Below are positions 9,386 through 19,692 of a DNA stretch of 64,000 bases, piece by piece. This DNA comes from an uncultured Rikenellaceae bacterium (GTDB lineage Bacteria > Bacteroidota > Bacteroidia > Bacteroidales > Rikenellaceae). A program made the position numbers and the translations under genes. The notes under the pieces were generated by a model, which searched no databases, was not told the origin of the DNA, and saw nothing but the letters and a program-made list of their open reading frames with translations. The stretch is taken from assembly GCA_944321925.1 (NCBI GenBank), contig CALUND010000011.1, positions 124,001 to 188,000 of the forward strand, given 5' to 3'. Numbering within the stretch: the first letter of the stretch is position 1; the number at the start of each line of letters is the position of its first letter.

Positions 9386-9766
9386 TTACTTGGTTGCTTT
9401 CTTCTTGTTCGCTACGGTCTTCTTCTTGCCCTTGCGGGTACGCGCATTGTTCTTTGTGCTTTGGCCCCTCACGGGAAGACCCAGACGGTGACGGATACCG
9501 CGGTAACAGCCGATATCCATCAAACGTTTGATGTTGAGCTGCACGAGTGAACGGCATTCTCCTTCCACCTTGATACCGCTGTTGGCGATTGCCGAGCGGA
9601 TGGCGCCTACCTGATCGTCGGTCCAATCCTGCACCTTCAGATCGTAACTTACGCCGGCTGTGTCAAGAATTTTGCGAGCGGTACTCCGGCCGATCCCATA
9701 GATATAGGTCAAGCCGATCTCGCCTCTTTTGTTTTTGGGTAAATCTACACCTACTATACGTGCCAT
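9386..9766 (-). CDS. rpsM: 30S ribosomal protein uS13
   Basis: 126 residues. The N-terminus is [20 protein letters not shown] and the C-terminus a basic tail that reaches the tRNA sites, with the family core [17 protein letters not shown] and [12 protein letters not shown]. It lies downstream of rpmJ and upstream of rpsK, the conserved alpha-operon order. Confidence 0.98.
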   Translation of the reverse strand: MARIVGVDLPKNKRGEIGLTYIYGIGRSTARKILDTAGVSYDLKVQDWTDDQVGAIRSAIANSGIKVEGECRSLVQLNIKRLMDIGCYRGIRHRLGLPVRGQSTKNNARTRKGKKKTVANKKKATK

Positions 9767-9797
9767 AAATTACTTTTTCTTCTTTAATGTTTCAAAA

Positions 9798-9914
9798 TTA
9801 TCCCTGGCGCATTTTCAGCTTCGGATTTTTCTTGCAGATCACATACAGCTTACCTTTTCGCCGTACGATTTTGCAATCCTCGCTGCGCTTTTTGATGGAT
9901 GCTTTTACTTTCAT
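9798..9914 (-). CDS. rpmJ: 50S ribosomal protein bL36, zinc-free type
   Basis: 38 residues read directly from the DNA: starts [19 protein letters not shown] and ends [11 protein letters not shown], the conserved L36 ending. Of the four zinc ligands of the classic form (Cys11, Cys14, Cys27, His32), only Cys14 and Cys27 remain, with Ser at 11 and Leu where His belongs, so it should not hold a stable zinc ribbon. It sits between infA and rpsM. Confidence 0.95.
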   Translation of the reverse strand: MKVKASIKKRSEDCKIVRRKGKLYVICKKNPKLKMRQG

Positions 9915-9933
9915 TTTAAGCAGTCTTTTTCTG

Positions 9934-10152
9934 TTATTTATATCTGAATGATATACGCCCCTTCGACAAATCATAAGGGGACATCTCCACTTTTACTTTA
10001 TCTCCGGGGAGAATTTTGATGTAGTGCATCCGCATCTTCCCTGAGATATGGGCAGTGATAACGTGGCCATTGTCCAGTTCCACCCGGAACATTGCGTTGG
10101 ACAGGGCTTCGATTATCGTTCCATCTTTTTCAATAGCAGTCTGCTTTGCCAT
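9934..10152 (-). CDS. infA: Translation initiation factor IF-1
   Basis: 72 residues forming the S1-like OB fold: [20 protein letters not shown], then [21 protein letters not shown] and a [20 protein letters not shown] block. It binds the ribosomal A site with IF-2 and IF-3. It starts 4 bases after the map stop, so the two genes are tightly coupled. Confidence 0.98.
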   Translation of the reverse strand: MAKQTAIEKDGTIIEALSNAMFRVELDNGHVITAHISGKMRMHYIKILPGDKVKVEMSPYDLSKGRISFRYK

Positions 10153-10156
10153 AGAG

Positions 10157-10927
10157 TCAAGCGTTTATTGCATTTTCGATAATTCCAAAATCGGTCAGCA
10201 CGTCCGCTTCACGACCTATCGCCACGGCGAATTCAAAATGCGCCGAAGGTTTCCGGTCCCGCGTACGTACTGTCCATCCGTCTCCTTCAAAGACGACCTG
10301 TTTGGCTCCCATGTTGATCATCGGCTCAATGCAGATCACCATTCCCTCTTTCAGAAGGGGGCCTCTGCCACGTGCGCCATAATTGGGGACTTCGGGATCC
10401 TCGTGCATTTTCCTGCCGAGGCCATGTCCGACCAACTCTCTGACCACCGAGAAACCGTTCTTTTCGGCATGCTCCTGCACAGCTGCAGAAATATCTCCCA
10501 CTCGATTTCCTGCCTTAGCCTGCGCGACACCCTTATAAAGAGCTTCTTTGGTCACATCCAGAAGTCGCTGTACCTCCGGATCGATCTTTCCCACCGCAAA
10601 CGTATATGCGGAATCACCATAAAACCCCTTCATAACCGTGCCACAATCCACCGAAACGATATCGCCTTCGCGAAGAGCATAATCAGACGGAATACCGTGT
10701 ACGACATTTTCGTTTACCGAGATACAGAGTGTATTCGGAAATCCGCCGTACCCGAGGAAGCCAGGAACTGCTCCGTGAGACCGGATGAACGCTTCTGCGA
10801 TCTGGTCCAGCTCCAACGTCGTGATGCCCGGACGAATGTGTTTTCCCACTTCGGCCAACGTGGCACTCACGAGCAGGTTATTCTCGCGGAGCAGTTCGAT
10901 CTCTTCCTTGGTTTTCAGACTTATCAT
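10157..10927 (-). CDS. map: Type I methionine aminopeptidase
   Basis: 256 residues. Removes the initiator methionine from new proteins. The pita-bread fold metal ligands are visible: [17 protein letters not shown] (two Asp), [18 protein letters not shown] (His), CIEPMINMG (Glu) and the final Glu near ~235 (the HFEFAVAIG region). Placement between secY and infA is common in Gram-positive bacteria and Bacteroidota. Confidence 0.97.
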   Translation of the reverse strand: MISLKTKEEIELLRENNLLVSATLAEVGKHIRPGITTLELDQIAEAFIRSHGAVPGFLGYGGFPNTLCISVNENVVHGIPSDYALREGDIVSVDCGTVMKGFYGDSAYTFAVGKIDPEVQRLLDVTKEALYKGVAQAKAGNRVGDISAAVQEHAEKNGFSVVRELVGHGLGRKMHEDPEVPNYGARGRGPLLKEGMVICIEPMINMGAKQVVFEGDGWTVRTRDRKPSAHFEFAVAIGREADVLTDFGIIENAINA

Positions 10928-10957
10928 CTATACCTTACGGTTATGCTCGTCTATCGG

Positions 10958-12280
10958 TTAATTGCCCGATCTACCTTTGATTCGTCCGGTCTTCATCAAA
11001 CCGTCGTAATGACGCATCAGCAGGTAGCTTTCGATCTGCCTCAGAGTGTCGAGAACCACACCAACGAGAATCAACAGCGAAGTACCTCCATAGAAGTAGG
11101 AGAACTGCTGGTTGATACCCAACTTCGCAGCGAAAGCGGGCAAGATAGCCACGATCGCAAGGAAGATGGAGCCCGGGAGCGTGATTCGCGTCATGATGTT
11201 GTCGAGATACTCAACGGTTTTCTTTCCGGGTTTGACACCGGGGATAAAGCCGCCGTTGCGTTTCATGTCGTCAGCCATCATGTTGGGGTTCACGGTAATC
11301 GCAGTGTAGAAATAGGTGAAAGCGACTACCAACAGGAAGAACACCAGATTATACCAGAAACCCTGATAGGAGAACGCAGCGGCGAATCCTTGGGTGGACT
11401 CCCAACGCTGGAACATCACAGGGATGAACATCAATGCTTGGGCGAAGATGATAGGCATCACACCGGCCGCATTGATTTTCAGAGGTATATACTGGCGCAC
11501 TCCACCATACTGTTTGTTTCCCACGATCCGTTTGGCATACTGCACCGGAATCTTGCGAACGGCCTGAACCAGTGCGATAGTGGCCATAAAGACGAGGAAC
11601 AGCAGTACGAATTCCGCCACCAACATGACAACGCCGCCGGTAACATCCGTGAAACGGGTGTTGATTTCAGCCAGCAACGCATGCGGAAGACCAGCGATGA
11701 TTCCGACCATAATGATCAGAGAGACACCGTTACCGATACCTTTATCGGTAATTTTCTCGCCCAGCCACATGATGAACATCGTGCCCGCAATCAGCACGAC
11801 GGTCGCCGTGAAGGTGAACAGGAAGCTGGAGGGACCCATTACGAAAGCGGCGGCGGGCAGCGTATGGTGCAGGTTAACCAAATAGGCCGGACCCTGCAAC
11901 AGCAGCACGACGATGGTCAGGTAACGAGTCCACTGGTTGATTTTACGCCGTCCGCTCTCGCCCTCTTTCTGCAGTTTCTGGAAATAAGGAACGATGATTC
12001 CCAGAAGCTGAATGACGATCGAGGCCGAGATGTAGGGCATGACACCGAGCGCAAAGATGGAGGCATTCGAGAAGGCGCCACCGGAGAAGATGTCCAACAA
12101 GCCGAGCAAGCCGTTGCCATCCACCTGCGAGCTAAGACCTTCGAGAGCCGCCGGATTGATTCCCGGAATCACGACGTAACTTCCCAACCGGAAAATAAGA
12201 ATGAGGCTCAGCGTATAGATGATTCTCTTACGCAGTTCCTCAATCTTGAAGATGTTCTTAATGGTTTCGATGAGCTTCAT
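10958..12280 (-). CDS. secY: Protein translocase subunit SecY
   Basis: 440 residues with ten predicted membrane segments, the channel of the Sec translocon. Recognised by MKLIETIKNIFKIEELRKRI, GIMPYISASIV-like (GVMPYISASIVIQLLGI), QRWES and the C-terminal GTSLLILVGVVLDTLRQIES with the LMRHYDGLMK end. It lies between rplO and map, the conserved spc-operon position. Confidence 0.98.
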   Translation of the reverse strand: MKLIETIKNIFKIEELRKRIIYTLSLILIFRLGSYVVIPGINPAALEGLSSQVDGNGLLGLLDIFSGGAFSNASIFALGVMPYISASIVIQLLGIIVPYFQKLQKEGESGRRKINQWTRYLTIVVLLLQGPAYLVNLHHTLPAAAFVMGPSSFLFTFTATVVLIAGTMFIMWLGEKITDKGIGNGVSLIIMVGIIAGLPHALLAEINTRFTDVTGGVVMLVAEFVLLFLVFMATIALVQAVRKIPVQYAKRIVGNKQYGGVRQYIPLKINAAGVMPIIFAQALMFIPVMFQRWESTQGFAAAFSYQGFWYNLVFFLLVVAFTYFYTAITVNPNMMADDMKRNGGFIPGVKPGKKTVEYLDNIMTRITLPGSIFLAIVAILPAFAAKLGINQQFSYFYGGTSLLILVGVVLDTLRQIESYLLMRHYDGLMKTGRIKGRSGN

Positions 12281-12291
12281 GGTGCTTTCGA

Positions 12292-12738
12292 TTAGAGTTT
12301 CACCACTTTTCCCTGTTGTGCTTCGATCGCTGCAGCAGCGCTCTTCGAGAAGGCGTGAGCCGTTACGATAAGAGCCTTCGAAAGAGTACCGTTGCCCAAG
12401 ATTTTCACCCGATCGTTTTTCGATACCAGACCTGCCTCGATCATCGTGTCAACCGTGATTTCGGTTACATTCTTTTTCGTTGCAAGGCTTTCGAGAACGG
12501 AAAGATTGATCGGTTTGAACTCTACTCGTTCGATATTGGTGAAGCCAAACTTCGGAAGGCGTCTCTGCAGAGGCATCTGACCTCCTTCGAAGCCCAGTTT
12601 CCGGGAGTATCCCGAACGCGACTGAGCACCCTTATGACCACGCGTCGACGTACCCCCGCGGCCGGAACCTTGGCCGCGACCGATTCGCTTGTCATGGTGG
12701 GTCGCACCTTCAGATGGTTTTAAATTACTGAGATTCAT
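12292..12738 (-). CDS. rplO: 50S ribosomal protein uL15
   Basis: 148 residues: MNLSNLKPSEGATHHDKRIG, a Gly/Arg-rich stretch (GRGQGSGRGGTSTRGHKGA) that threads into 23S rRNA, and EGGQMPLQRRLPKFGF. It precedes secY by 11 bases. Confidence 0.98.
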   Translation of the reverse strand: MNLSNLKPSEGATHHDKRIGRGQGSGRGGTSTRGHKGAQSRSGYSRKLGFEGGQMPLQRRLPKFGFTNIERVEFKPINLSVLESLATKKNVTEITVDTMIEAGLVSKNDRVKILGNGTLSKALIVTAHAFSKSAAAAIEAQQGKVVKL

Positions 12739-12761
12739 TTTATTACTTTTTTTGGGGTTCG

Positions 12762-12944
12762 TTATTCAACAACTTCCACCTTAACCAGGTGTTTCACTTT
12801 TTCAAGCATACCGCGAATGATTGCGGAATCGTTATGCTCTACGGTCTGATTGATCTTGCGAAGACCGAGGGCATCGAGATTTTTCTTCTGCTGTGCGCTG
12901 CTTCCGATCCGGCTGATCGTCTGCGTAATCTTCAATTTAGCCAT
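12762..12944 (-). CDS. rpmD: 50S ribosomal protein uL30
   Basis: 60 residues from MAKLKITQTISRIG at 12944. A start 16 codons upstream would overlap rpsE and adds non-family sequence, so it is rejected. Contains LDALGLRKINQTVEHND and GMLEKVKHLVKVE, as expected for L30. It lies between rpsE and rplO. Confidence 0.97.
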   Translation of the reverse strand: MAKLKITQTISRIGSSAQQKKNLDALGLRKINQTVEHNDSAIIRGMLEKVKHLVKVEVVE

Positions 12945-12957
12945 TGTCTTCTCTGAA

Positions 12958-13476
12958 TTAACCGTTAAACACTTGATCGAGCGAAATGCCACGCATTTGG
13001 GCTACCGTTTTGGCATCGCGCAATTCGAGCAATGCAGCAACGGTTGCCTTCACGAGGTTATGGGGGTTCGACGAACCCTTGCTCTTCGCCAACACGTTTT
13101 TAATACCCACACTTTCCAGTACGGCACGCATAGCACCGCCGGCGATTACACCGGTACCGGGAGCTGCCGGACGAATCATCACGACGGAGCCGCTGTAACG
13201 CATCTCCTGTTTGTGAGGAATCGTACCGTTAAGCACGGGGATCTTCACCAAATTCTTCTTTGCATCTTCCACGCCCTTGGCAATTGCAGCCGTCACTTCG
13301 CTCGCTTTACCGAGACCGTAACCGACCACGCCGTTTTCGTTACCGACAACGACGATCGCGGAGAAACTGAAAGTACGACCGCCCTTGGTTACCTTCGTAA
13401 CGCGCTGGATGCTTACGAGACGATCTTTCAATTCAAGATCGCTGGTTCTTACCTTTTTTATGTTACTATTCGCCAT
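12958..13476 (-). CDS. rpsE: 30S ribosomal protein uS5
   Basis: 172 residues with the N-terminal double-stranded RNA-binding-like domain ([20 protein letters not shown]) and the C-terminal domain with [18 protein letters not shown], ending in [14 protein letters not shown]. It takes part in decoding fidelity at the mRNA entry site. Confidence 0.98.
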   Translation of the reverse strand: MANSNIKKVRTSDLELKDRLVSIQRVTKVTKGGRTFSFSAIVVVGNENGVVGYGLGKASEVTAAIAKGVEDAKKNLVKIPVLNGTIPHKQEMRYSGSVVMIRPAAPGTGVIAGGAMRAVLESVGIKNVLAKSKGSSNPHNLVKATVAALLELRDAKTVAQMRGISLDQVFNG

Positions 13477-13482
13477 AGTGCA

Positions 13483-13845
13483 TTAGAATTTAAGGCCGCC
13501 TTCCCGGGCAGCGTCAGCCAATACTTTTACTCTACCGTGATACAGGTAACCGTTTCGGTCGAAAGCGACCTCCGTGATCCCTTTTTGCTGAGCTCTTTCA
13601 GCGGCCAATTTACCGACGAGTGCAGCCACGTCGCACTTTTTGAGACCGGCAGCTTTTTCGGCCACCTCTTTATCGAGGGAAGAAGCCGTTGCGAGGGTCA
13701 CGCCCTTCGTATCGTCGATGAACTGAATGTAGATCTGCTTGTTGCTTCTGAACACGGTCATGCGAGGTTTTTCGGCGCTTCCGTTGACGATTTTACGGAT
13801 GCGCATCTTGATTCTCGCCCTTCTTTCTATCTTATTCAATGCCAT
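13483..13845 (-). CDS. rplR: 50S ribosomal protein uL18
   Basis: 120 residues. Binds 5S rRNA. Family motifs are [27 protein letters not shown] and the C-terminal [20 protein letters not shown] followed by AREGGLKF. Lies 6 bases upstream of rpsE. Confidence 0.98.
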   Translation of the reverse strand: MALNKIERRARIKMRIRKIVNGSAEKPRMTVFRSNKQIYIQFIDDTKGVTLATASSLDKEVAEKAAGLKKCDVAALVGKLAAERAQQKGITEVAFDRNGYLYHGRVKVLADAAREGGLKF

Positions 13846-13860
13846 AATTATACGTTTTTA

Positions 13861-14418
13861 CTATTTAGCACCTGCAGATTTACCTGCCTTACGACGCAAC
13901 TGTTCGCCCACAAACTTCACGCCCTTGCCCTTATAGGGTTCCGGCTTACGCAGCGAACGGATTTTGGCAGCCACCTGTCCGATGAGCTGTTTGTCCGTGC
14001 TGGTGAGAGTCACGATCGGGTTGCTCTTCTTTTCCGTAACGGCTGTAGCCTTCACTTCGGGAGGCAACATCAGATAGATGTCGTGCGAATAACCGAGACT
14101 GAGTTCGAGTATCTGGCCTTTCACTTCGGCTTTGAAGCCGACGCCCACAAGTTCTTGCTTGATCTCGTAGCCTTTCGAAACGCCGATAACCATGTTGTTG
14201 ATCAGGGCACGGTACAATCCGTGCAACGAGCGATGGCGCGGCTGGTTCGTAGGACGAGTTACTGTCAATACGTTTCCCTCGACGGTAACCGTAATATCCG
14301 GGTCCACTTTCTGGCTCAGGGTTCCGAGAGGTCCTTTCACGCTCACCACATTCTCCGGCGATACCGTAACGGTAACTCCGGCGGGCAGGTTTACAGGTAA
14401 TTTACCAATTCTTGACAT
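13861..14418 (-). CDS. rplF: 50S ribosomal protein uL6
   Basis: 185 residues with two tandem L6 domains: MSRIGKLPVNLPAGVTVTV, SLHGLYRALINNMVIGVSKG, LGYSHDIYLMLP and the C-terminal KPEPYKGKGVKFVGEQLRRK signature. Lies near the factor-binding site of the large subunit. Confidence 0.98.
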   Translation of the reverse strand: MSRIGKLPVNLPAGVTVTVSPENVVSVKGPLGTLSQKVDPDITVTVEGNVLTVTRPTNQPRHRSLHGLYRALINNMVIGVSKGYEIKQELVGVGFKAEVKGQILELSLGYSHDIYLMLPPEVKATAVTEKKSNPIVTLTSTDKQLIGQVAAKIRSLRKPEPYKGKGVKFVGEQLRRKAGKSAGAK

Positions 14419-14436
14419 GCTTTGAACTTTTATGCA

Positions 14437-14835
14437 TTAGTATACGAAACATAACACCTCACCGCCTACGTTTTCCTGACGGGCTTTCTTATCCGTCATG
14501 ATACCTTTCGAGGTGGAGAGGATGGCGATTCCAAGACCGTTCAACACGGAGGGCATCTCTTCAACGCCGGAATAACGGCGCAAACCGGGACGGCTCACAC
14601 GTCGGAGGTCCTTGATAGCGCTTACTTTGGTCTGAGGATGATACTTCAGAGCGATCTTGATAATCGGATGCCCCTTTTCGTTCTCCTCGAACTTGTAAGC
14701 CAAAATGTAACCCTGCTCGTAAAGGATCTTGGTGATCTCTTGTTTAATTTTCGAGCCGGGAGCTTCAACCACTTTGTGGTTGGCTTTCACCGCGTTTCTA
14801 ATTCGCGTCAGAAAATCCGCAATAGGATCTGTCAT
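14437..14835 (-). CDS. rpsH: 30S ribosomal protein uS8
   Basis: 132 residues: [19 protein letters not shown] at the N-terminus and the family signature [19 protein letters not shown] near the C-terminus. It is a primary 16S rRNA binder. Unlike the tightly packed genes around it, it has a 110-base AT-rich gap upstream that holds an internal promoter candidate, so rpsH to rplQ may be transcribed separately as well. Confidence 0.98.
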   Translation of the reverse strand: MTDPIADFLTRIRNAVKANHKVVEAPGSKIKQEITKILYEQGYILAYKFEENEKGHPIIKIALKYHPQTKVSAIKDLRRVSRPGLRRYSGVEEMPSVLNGLGIAILSTSKGIMTDKKARQENVGGEVLCFVY

Positions 14836-14913
14836 GGGAATTAAAAGTTAAAATTAAACCTAAAATTTATAAAAAATGAACTGCAAAAAGACTCGTCATC
14901 TTCATGCAGGGCA

Positions 14914-14921
14914 CAAAGATA
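14914..14921 (-). promoter_or_regulatory. Internal promoter of the ribosomal protein operon before rpsH
   Basis: Minus-strand TATCTTTG matches TAnnTTTG exactly and is preceded, about 20 bases further upstream, by TTG within GCATTGAAATCC. It lies in the only sizeable gap (14836-14945) of the spc part of the operon, 79 bases before the rpsH start. Confidence 0.6.
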
Positions 14922-14945
14922 ACGAATCTTTTTGGATTTCAATGC

Positions 14946-15215
14946 TTACCAGCTCGCTTTTTTAACGCCCGGGATGAGTCCTTTCGAAGCCATCTCGCGG
15001 AACTGAATACGGCTGATGCCGAACAGGCGCATGTAACCTTTGGGACGGCCGGTCAGTTTGCAACGGTTGTGCAAGCGGATCGGATTGGAGTTACGGGGCA
15101 GCTTCGAAAGACCGACGAGATCGTTTTCTTTCTTCAGCTCAGCGCGTTTGGCGGCATATCTCTGTACCAGTTTGAGGCGTTTCACCTCGCGTGCCTTCAT
15201 CGATTCTTTTGCCAT
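14946..15215 (-). CDS. rpsN: 30S ribosomal protein uS14, zinc-free type
   Basis: 89 residues: [18 protein letters not shown], then [20 protein letters not shown] and the ending [11 protein letters not shown]. This is the longer form without the CxxC zinc motif pairs. It lies 3 bases after rplE in the standard spc order. Confidence 0.98.
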   Translation of the reverse strand: MAKESMKAREVKRLKLVQRYAAKRAELKKENDLVGLSKLPRNSNPIRLHNRCKLTGRPKGYMRLFGISRIQFREMASKGLIPGVKKASW

Positions 15216-15218
15216 GAT

Positions 15219-15779
15219 CTAATTCTTTTTAGCGTTTTTGAATGGAAGACCGAACTCACGAAGGAGGGCATAAGCCTCTTCGTCGGTTTGAGCCGTGGTC
15301 ACGAACGTAATCTCCATACCGAAAATCTTCACGATTTTATCGATATCGATCTCCGGGAAGATGATCTGCTCGGTGATACCCAGCGTGTAGTTGCCTCTTC
15401 CATCGAACTTTTCGTTGATGCCTTTGAAGTCACGGATACGAGGAAGCGCCACGGCGATCAGACGTTCCATGAATTCATACATCTTGTTAGCCCGAAGCGT
15501 CACGCGTACGCCAATCGGGTTGCCCTTACGCAGTTTGAAGTTCGAGATATCCTTCCGCGAACGGGTAGCGACCGCTTTCTGACCGGCGATGGCGGTCAGT
15601 TCCGTCATGGCCACTTCGATCAATTTCTTATCGGCCACTGCCTGACCGAGACCTTGGTTGATCACGATCTTCTCCAGCTTGGGCACCTGCATGATGCTCT
15701 TATAGCCGAACTCTTTCGAGAGGGCAGGGACGATCTGCTCTTTGTACTTGGTCTTGAGTGTAGGAACGTATGCTGCCAT
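15219..15779 (-). CDS. rplE: 50S ribosomal protein uL5
   Basis: 186 residues. Contacts 5S rRNA and the P-site tRNA. Motifs: [37 protein letters not shown] and [20 protein letters not shown]. Its start codon overlaps the rplX stop by one base (TAATG), so translation is probably coupled. Confidence 0.98.
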   Translation of the reverse strand: MAAYVPTLKTKYKEQIVPALSKEFGYKSIMQVPKLEKIVINQGLGQAVADKKLIEVAMTELTAIAGQKAVATRSRKDISNFKLRKGNPIGVRVTLRANKMYEFMERLIAVALPRIRDFKGINEKFDGRGNYTLGITEQIIFPEIDIDKIVKIFGMEITFVTTAQTDEEAYALLREFGLPFKNAKKN

Positions 15780-16102
15780 TATTTGATCTCCTCCCCTGAT
15801 TTTTTAGCGTAACGGACTGTTTTACCTTCTGCATTCTTTCTACGGCCCACGCGAGTCGGTTTACCGCTCTTGGGGTCGTTTACCAGCAAATTAGAGATAT
15901 GGATCGGAGCCTCTTGCTTCACGATCCCGCCCTGGGTATTCTTGGCGTTGGGTTTGGTCGCTTTCGAAACGAGGTTCACGCCTTCGACGATTGCCCGTTG
16001 TTTCTCGACATCGACCTTCAGTACTTTGCCGCTTTGGCCTTTGCTATCGCCGGCCATTACGGTCACCATGTCGCCTTTCTTGATATGGAATTTCACTGAC
16101 AT
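15779..16102 (-). CDS. rplX: 50S ribosomal protein uL24
   Basis: 107 residues with the KOW motif at the N-terminus ([20 protein letters not shown], then GKVLKVD), followed by [16 protein letters not shown] and [20 protein letters not shown]. An assembly initiator of the large subunit. Overlaps rplE by one base. Confidence 0.98.
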   Translation of the reverse strand: MSVKFHIKKGDMVTVMAGDSKGQSGKVLKVDVEKQRAIVEGVNLVSKATKPNAKNTQGGIVKQEAPIHISNLLVNDPKSGKPTRVGRRKNAEGKTVRYAKKSGEEIK

Positions 16103-16125
16103 AATCTTTCTTCTCTTTTAGACGG

Positions 16126-16491
16126 TTACAGTACCTCGGGGGCGAGCGAGATGATCTTCATGTACTGGTCGCGCAATTCGCGTGCCACCGGACCGAAGAT
16201 ACGGGTTCCCCTCATCTCTCCCTGGTTATTGAGCAGTACCACGGCGTTATCGTCGAAACGGATATACGAACCGTTGGCACGTCTGATCTCTTTGGTCGTT
16301 CTCACAACGACTGCCTTCGAAACCGTACCTTTCTTCATGTCGCCCGAAGGGGTAGCGCTCTTGACAGTCACCACGATCTTATCGCCGATCGACGCATAGC
16401 GCCGCTTGGTTCCACCCAACACACGGATGCAAAGAACTTCCTTCGCACCGCTGTTGTCGGCTACAGTGAGTCTACTTTCCTGCTGTATCAT
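16126..16491 (-). CDS. rplN: 50S ribosomal protein uL14
   Basis: 121 residues: [20 protein letters not shown], then [20 protein letters not shown] and [19 protein letters not shown], ending SLAPEVL. Forms an intersubunit bridge. Two bases separate it from rpsQ. Confidence 0.98.
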   Translation of the reverse strand: MIQQESRLTVADNSGAKEVLCIRVLGGTKRRYASIGDKIVVTVKSATPSGDMKKGTVSKAVVVRTTKEIRRANGSYIRFDDNAVVLLNNQGEMRGTRIFGPVARELRDQYMKIISLAPEVL

Positions 16492-16493
16492 AA

Positions 16494-16748
16494 CTATTTA
16501 GCCCTTTCAATAATTTCTTCCAGTCTCCACCGCTTGGTTTTGCTCAAGGGGCGGGTTTCCATCAGTTTCACCACATCGCCAGGGTTGCAGGTATTCTCCG
16601 CGTCCTCGGCCACGAATTTGGTGGTCTTGTTCACGAACTTACCGTAGATCGGATGTTTCACCTTACGCTTTACGGCAACCACAATGGATTTATCCATTTT
16701 GTTGCTGACTACGGTCCCGATTCTTTCCTTTCTGAGATTTCTTTCCAT
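16494..16748 (-). CDS. rpsQ: 30S ribosomal protein uS17
   Basis: 84 residues from [17 protein letters not shown] at 16748; an ATG three codons upstream is possible but adds no family sequence. OB fold with [40 protein letters not shown]. Lies 10 bases after rpmC. Confidence 0.97.
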   Translation of the reverse strand: MERNLRKERIGTVVSNKMDKSIVVAVKRKVKHPIYGKFVNKTTKFVAEDAENTCNPGDVVKLMETRPLSKTKRWRLEEIIERAK

Positions 16749-16758
16749 AGCTGTCAAA

Positions 16759-16953
16759 TTATTTATTAGCGTTTTTTTGACGCAGGATGGTCAGCATGCG
16801 AGCGATATCTCTGCGGGATTTCTTGATCAAATTCGGATTCTCCAGCGGGGAAACGGCATGATTGAGCTTCATGCGAAGAAGGTTGGCCTTCTCCGTCTCG
16901 ATGCGCTCAGCCAATTCGGCCGTAGAGAACTCTTTTATTTCGGATGTTTTCAT
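16759..16953 (-). CDS. rpmC: 50S ribosomal protein uL29
   Basis: 64 residues forming a helical hairpin: [39 protein letters not shown] and [14 protein letters not shown]. Sits near the polypeptide exit. Between rplP and rpsQ as in other bacteria. Confidence 0.97.
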   Translation of the reverse strand: MKTSEIKEFSTAELAERIETEKANLLRMKLNHAVSPLENPNLIKKSRRDIARMLTILRQKNANK

Positions 16954-16959
16954 CTTTGC

Positions 16960-17388
16960 TTAATTTGAGGTTTCCGTGTAATCGCGTCGAACAATGAATT
17001 TGGTAGTGATCGGCAGTTTCTGTGCACCGAGACGCAGGGCCTCTTTGGCTACGTCCATGGGCACACCCTCCGCCTCGAAGAGAATACGTCCGGGAGTAAC
17101 GGGAGCCACGAAACCTTCGGGCGAACCTTTACCTTTACCCATACGTACCTCGGCAGGTTTCTTGGTGATCGGTTTGTCCGGGAAGATCCGGATCCAGATC
17201 TGACCCTCACGTTTCATGTAACGAACGATGGCCTGACGGGCCGCTTCTATCTGACGCCCCGTAATCCATGCCGATTCCAGGGACTTGATACCGAACGAGC
17301 CGAATGCAAGCTGATTACCCCTTTGGGCAAGGCCTTTCATGCGGCCTTTCTGCATTCTTCTGAACTTGGTCTTTTTTGGCTGTAACAT
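16960..17388 (-). CDS. rplP: 50S ribosomal protein uL16
   Basis: 142 residues: [19 protein letters not shown], then [19 protein letters not shown] and [19 protein letters not shown]. Positions the A-site tRNA. Lies 27 bases after rpsC and 6 before rpmC. Confidence 0.98.
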   Translation of the reverse strand: MLQPKKTKFRRMQKGRMKGLAQRGNQLAFGSFGIKSLESAWITGRQIEAARQAIVRYMKREGQIWIRIFPDKPITKKPAEVRMGKGKGSPEGFVAPVTPGRILFEAEGVPMDVAKEALRLGAQKLPITTKFIVRRDYTETSN

Positions 17389-17415
17389 TTCTTATGATAG
17401 CTTTTAAAGTCCTTA

Positions 17416-18150
17416 CTACTTGCTGTTTCTTCTCTTGCGGCCGCCGCTTTTCGAACGAGGACCCTGCGGCGACTGTCCGAACGAAGAGTTCACATTGGAA
17501 CCGGTATATTCGAACAAATCGCGTTTCTCATACACTTCGCCCGTGCAGATCCAAACCTTGATACCGAGGATACCCACTTTGGTGAGAGCCTCTGCCAGGA
17601 AGTAATCCACATCGGCACGGAACGTGTGCAGCGGAATGCGACCCTCTTTGTAGGTCTCCTTACGGGCCATCTCGGCGCCGCCTACACGACCGGAGATCTG
17701 AATCTTGATACCTTCAGCGCCCATACGCATCGTGGAAGCGATGGCGCTCTTGATGGCGCGACGATAGGAGATACGGCCTTCGAGCTGACGGGCAATGTTG
17801 TTGGCGACGATCACGGCATCCACTTCCGGACGTTTTACCTCGAAGATGTTGATCTGCACCTCTTTGCCTGTGAGCTTCTTGAGCTCTTCCTTCAGTTTGT
17901 CGACCTCTTGGCCGCCTTTGCCGATGATGATACCCGGACGGGCCGTAGAGATGGTTACCGTAACGAGCTTCAGCGTACGTTCGATAATGATTTTCGAAAT
18001 GCTTGCTTTGGCCAAACGGGCGTTCAAGTACTTGCGGATCGTTGCATCTTCCACCAACTTCGATGAAAAATCTTTTCCTCCGTACCAATTGGAATCCCAA
18101 CCGCGAATGATACCCAGACGATTGGCTATCGGATTAACTTTCTGTCCCAT
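17416..18150 (-). CDS. rpsC: 30S ribosomal protein uS3
   Basis: 244 residues with the KH domain ([20 protein letters not shown]) and the C-terminal domain ([31 protein letters not shown]). Starts [20 protein letters not shown]. The Ser/Gly/Arg-rich tail follows the family. Forms part of the mRNA entry helicase. Four bases after rplV. Confidence 0.98.
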   Translation of the reverse strand: MGQKVNPIANRLGIIRGWDSNWYGGKDFSSKLVEDATIRKYLNARLAKASISKIIIERTLKLVTVTISTARPGIIIGKGGQEVDKLKEELKKLTGKEVQINIFEVKRPEVDAVIVANNIARQLEGRISYRRAIKSAIASTMRMGAEGIKIQISGRVGGAEMARKETYKEGRIPLHTFRADVDYFLAEALTKVGILGIKVWICTGEVYEKRDLFEYTGSNVNSSFGQSPQGPRSKSGGRKRRNSK

Positions 18151-18154
18151 TTGC

Positions 18155-18565
18155 TTACTTGTTTTCTTCGGTTACCATTTTGTCAACGACGATCGTCACG
18201 TGGTTCGAGCGTTTGCGAACGCGATAGGCACGACCCTGGGGGGCGGGCTGCACACGTTTCAACATACGGCCTCCGTCGACGAAAATCTCTTTTACGCAGA
18301 GTTTGGCATCTTCCAGACGCTCGTTCTCGTTTTTAGCTTCCCAGTTGGCGATAGCCGAACGGAGCAGTTTCTCCAGACGGATGGAAGCCTCTTTTTTCGA
18401 GAAACGGAGCAGGCCCAATGCCCGATTGATCTCCACTCCGCGGATCATGTCAGCCACAAGGCGCATCTTCCGGGGAGAAGTGGGGCAATCTCTCAAGATG
18501 GCGATTGCCTTCTGTTTCTTATCAGCCTTTCTCACTTCGGCTGCTTTACTTTTTCTTGCACCCAT
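18155..18565 (-). CDS. rplV: 50S ribosomal protein uL22
   Basis: 136 residues: [20 protein letters not shown] near the N-terminus and the tunnel loop region with [19 protein letters not shown]. Its extended loop lines the exit tunnel and is a site of macrolide-resistance changes in other species; no resistance change can be called here. Confidence 0.98.
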   Translation of the reverse strand: MGARKSKAAEVRKADKKQKAIAILRDCPTSPRKMRLVADMIRGVEINRALGLLRFSKKEASIRLEKLLRSAIANWEAKNENERLEDAKLCVKEIFVDGGRMLKRVQPAPQGRAYRVRKRSNHVTIVVDKMVTEENK

Positions 18566-18572
18566 AGTCTAA

Positions 18573-18842
18573 CTATTTTTTCCTGTTACCTGCGTGACCG
18601 CGGAAGTTACGGGTGGGGGCGAACTCTCCGAGTTTATGACCCACCATGTTTTCAGTTACATAGACGGGAATGAATTTGTTCCCGTTGTGCACGGCGATTG
18701 TCTGGCCGACAAAGTCGGGGGAGATCATGCTCGCACGCGACCACGTTTTGATTACGGTCTTTTTTCCGCTCTCGGCCTGGGCGAGTACCCGGGCTTCGAG
18801 TTTCGGCTCTATGAACGGACCTTTTTTTAATGAACGGCTCAT
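18573..18842 (-). CDS. rpsS: 30S ribosomal protein uS19
   Basis: 89 residues: [40 protein letters not shown] and [19 protein letters not shown]. Head protein of the small subunit. Between rplB and rplV. Confidence 0.98.
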   Translation of the reverse strand: MSRSLKKGPFIEPKLEARVLAQAESGKKTVIKTWSRASMISPDFVGQTIAVHNGNKFIPVYVTENMVGHKLGEFAPTRNFRGHAGNRKK

Positions 18843-18862
18843 ATTGTTATGCTACTTTTTTA

Positions 18863-19687
18863 TTATTTTTTCTTCCGAGAAATAATGAACTTCGAGGTCG
18901 TCTTCTTCGGGTTACGAGTCTTATAACCCTTGGCGAGCAGACCCTTGCGCGAACGCGGGTGACCTCCGGAAGCGCGGCCTTCGCCACCACCCATCGGGTG
19001 ATCTACCGGGTTCATCACAACGCCGCGGTTGCGCGGACGACGACCCATCCAACGGTTACGACCGGCTTTACCGTGCTGCTCGAGGCTGTGGTCCGGATTG
19101 GAGACTACACCGATTGTTGCACGGCAGGTTACGAGCACCATACGGGTTTCGCCCGAAGGAAGTTTCAGAATAGCATATTTGCCCTCACGAGCCAACAGTT
19201 GAGCATAGGTGCCGGCGCTACGAGCCATTGCGGCTCCCTGGCCGGGGTAGAGTTCGATGTTGTGAACGACCGTACCGAGAGGAATCTCACCCAGGGGCAG
19301 GGCATTGCCCAACTCGGGAGCTACGCCCGCACCGCTGCGGATCGTTTGGCCCACGGTAAGTCCGTTCGGAGCCAGGATGTAACGTTTTTCGCCATCGGCA
19401 TAATATACCAATGCGATACGTGCCGAACGGTTCGGGTCGTACTCGATGGTCTTCACCACTGCGTCAATACCGTCCTTGTTACGTTTGAAGTCGATCACAC
19501 GATACATCTGTTTGTGACCGCCTCCGATGTAACGCATCGTCATTTTGCCGGAGTTATTCCGACCGCCGGACGATTTCTTGGGTTGGAGCAGCGACTTTTC
19601 CGGAACCGAGGTGGTGATCTCGTCGAACGTTCCGATAATCTTATGTCTTGTGCCCGGAGTTACGGGTTTAAATTTTCTTACTGCCAT
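18863..19687 (-). CDS. rplB: 50S ribosomal protein uL2
   Basis: 274 residues. Needed for subunit joining and peptidyl-transferase assembly. Signatures: [40 protein letters not shown] and the C-terminal [20 protein letters not shown] that includes the conserved His near the peptidyl-transferase centre. Confidence 0.98.
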   Translation of the reverse strand: MAVRKFKPVTPGTRHKIIGTFDEITTSVPEKSLLQPKKSSGGRNNSGKMTMRYIGGGHKQMYRVIDFKRNKDGIDAVVKTIEYDPNRSARIALVYYADGEKRYILAPNGLTVGQTIRSGAGVAPELGNALPLGEIPLGTVVHNIELYPGQGAAMARSAGTYAQLLAREGKYAILKLPSGETRMVLVTCRATIGVVSNPDHSLEQHGKAGRNRWMGRRPRNRGVVMNPVDHPMGGGEGRASGGHPRSRKGLLAKGYKTRNPKKTTSKFIISRKKK

Positions 19688-19692
19688 CTCGC

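Noticed and set aside
10055..12295. 746-codon open frame opposite secY and map
   Set aside because: It is the antisense shadow of two highly conserved genes; composition (His, Arg, Asp-rich) and lack of motifs fit a mirror frame.
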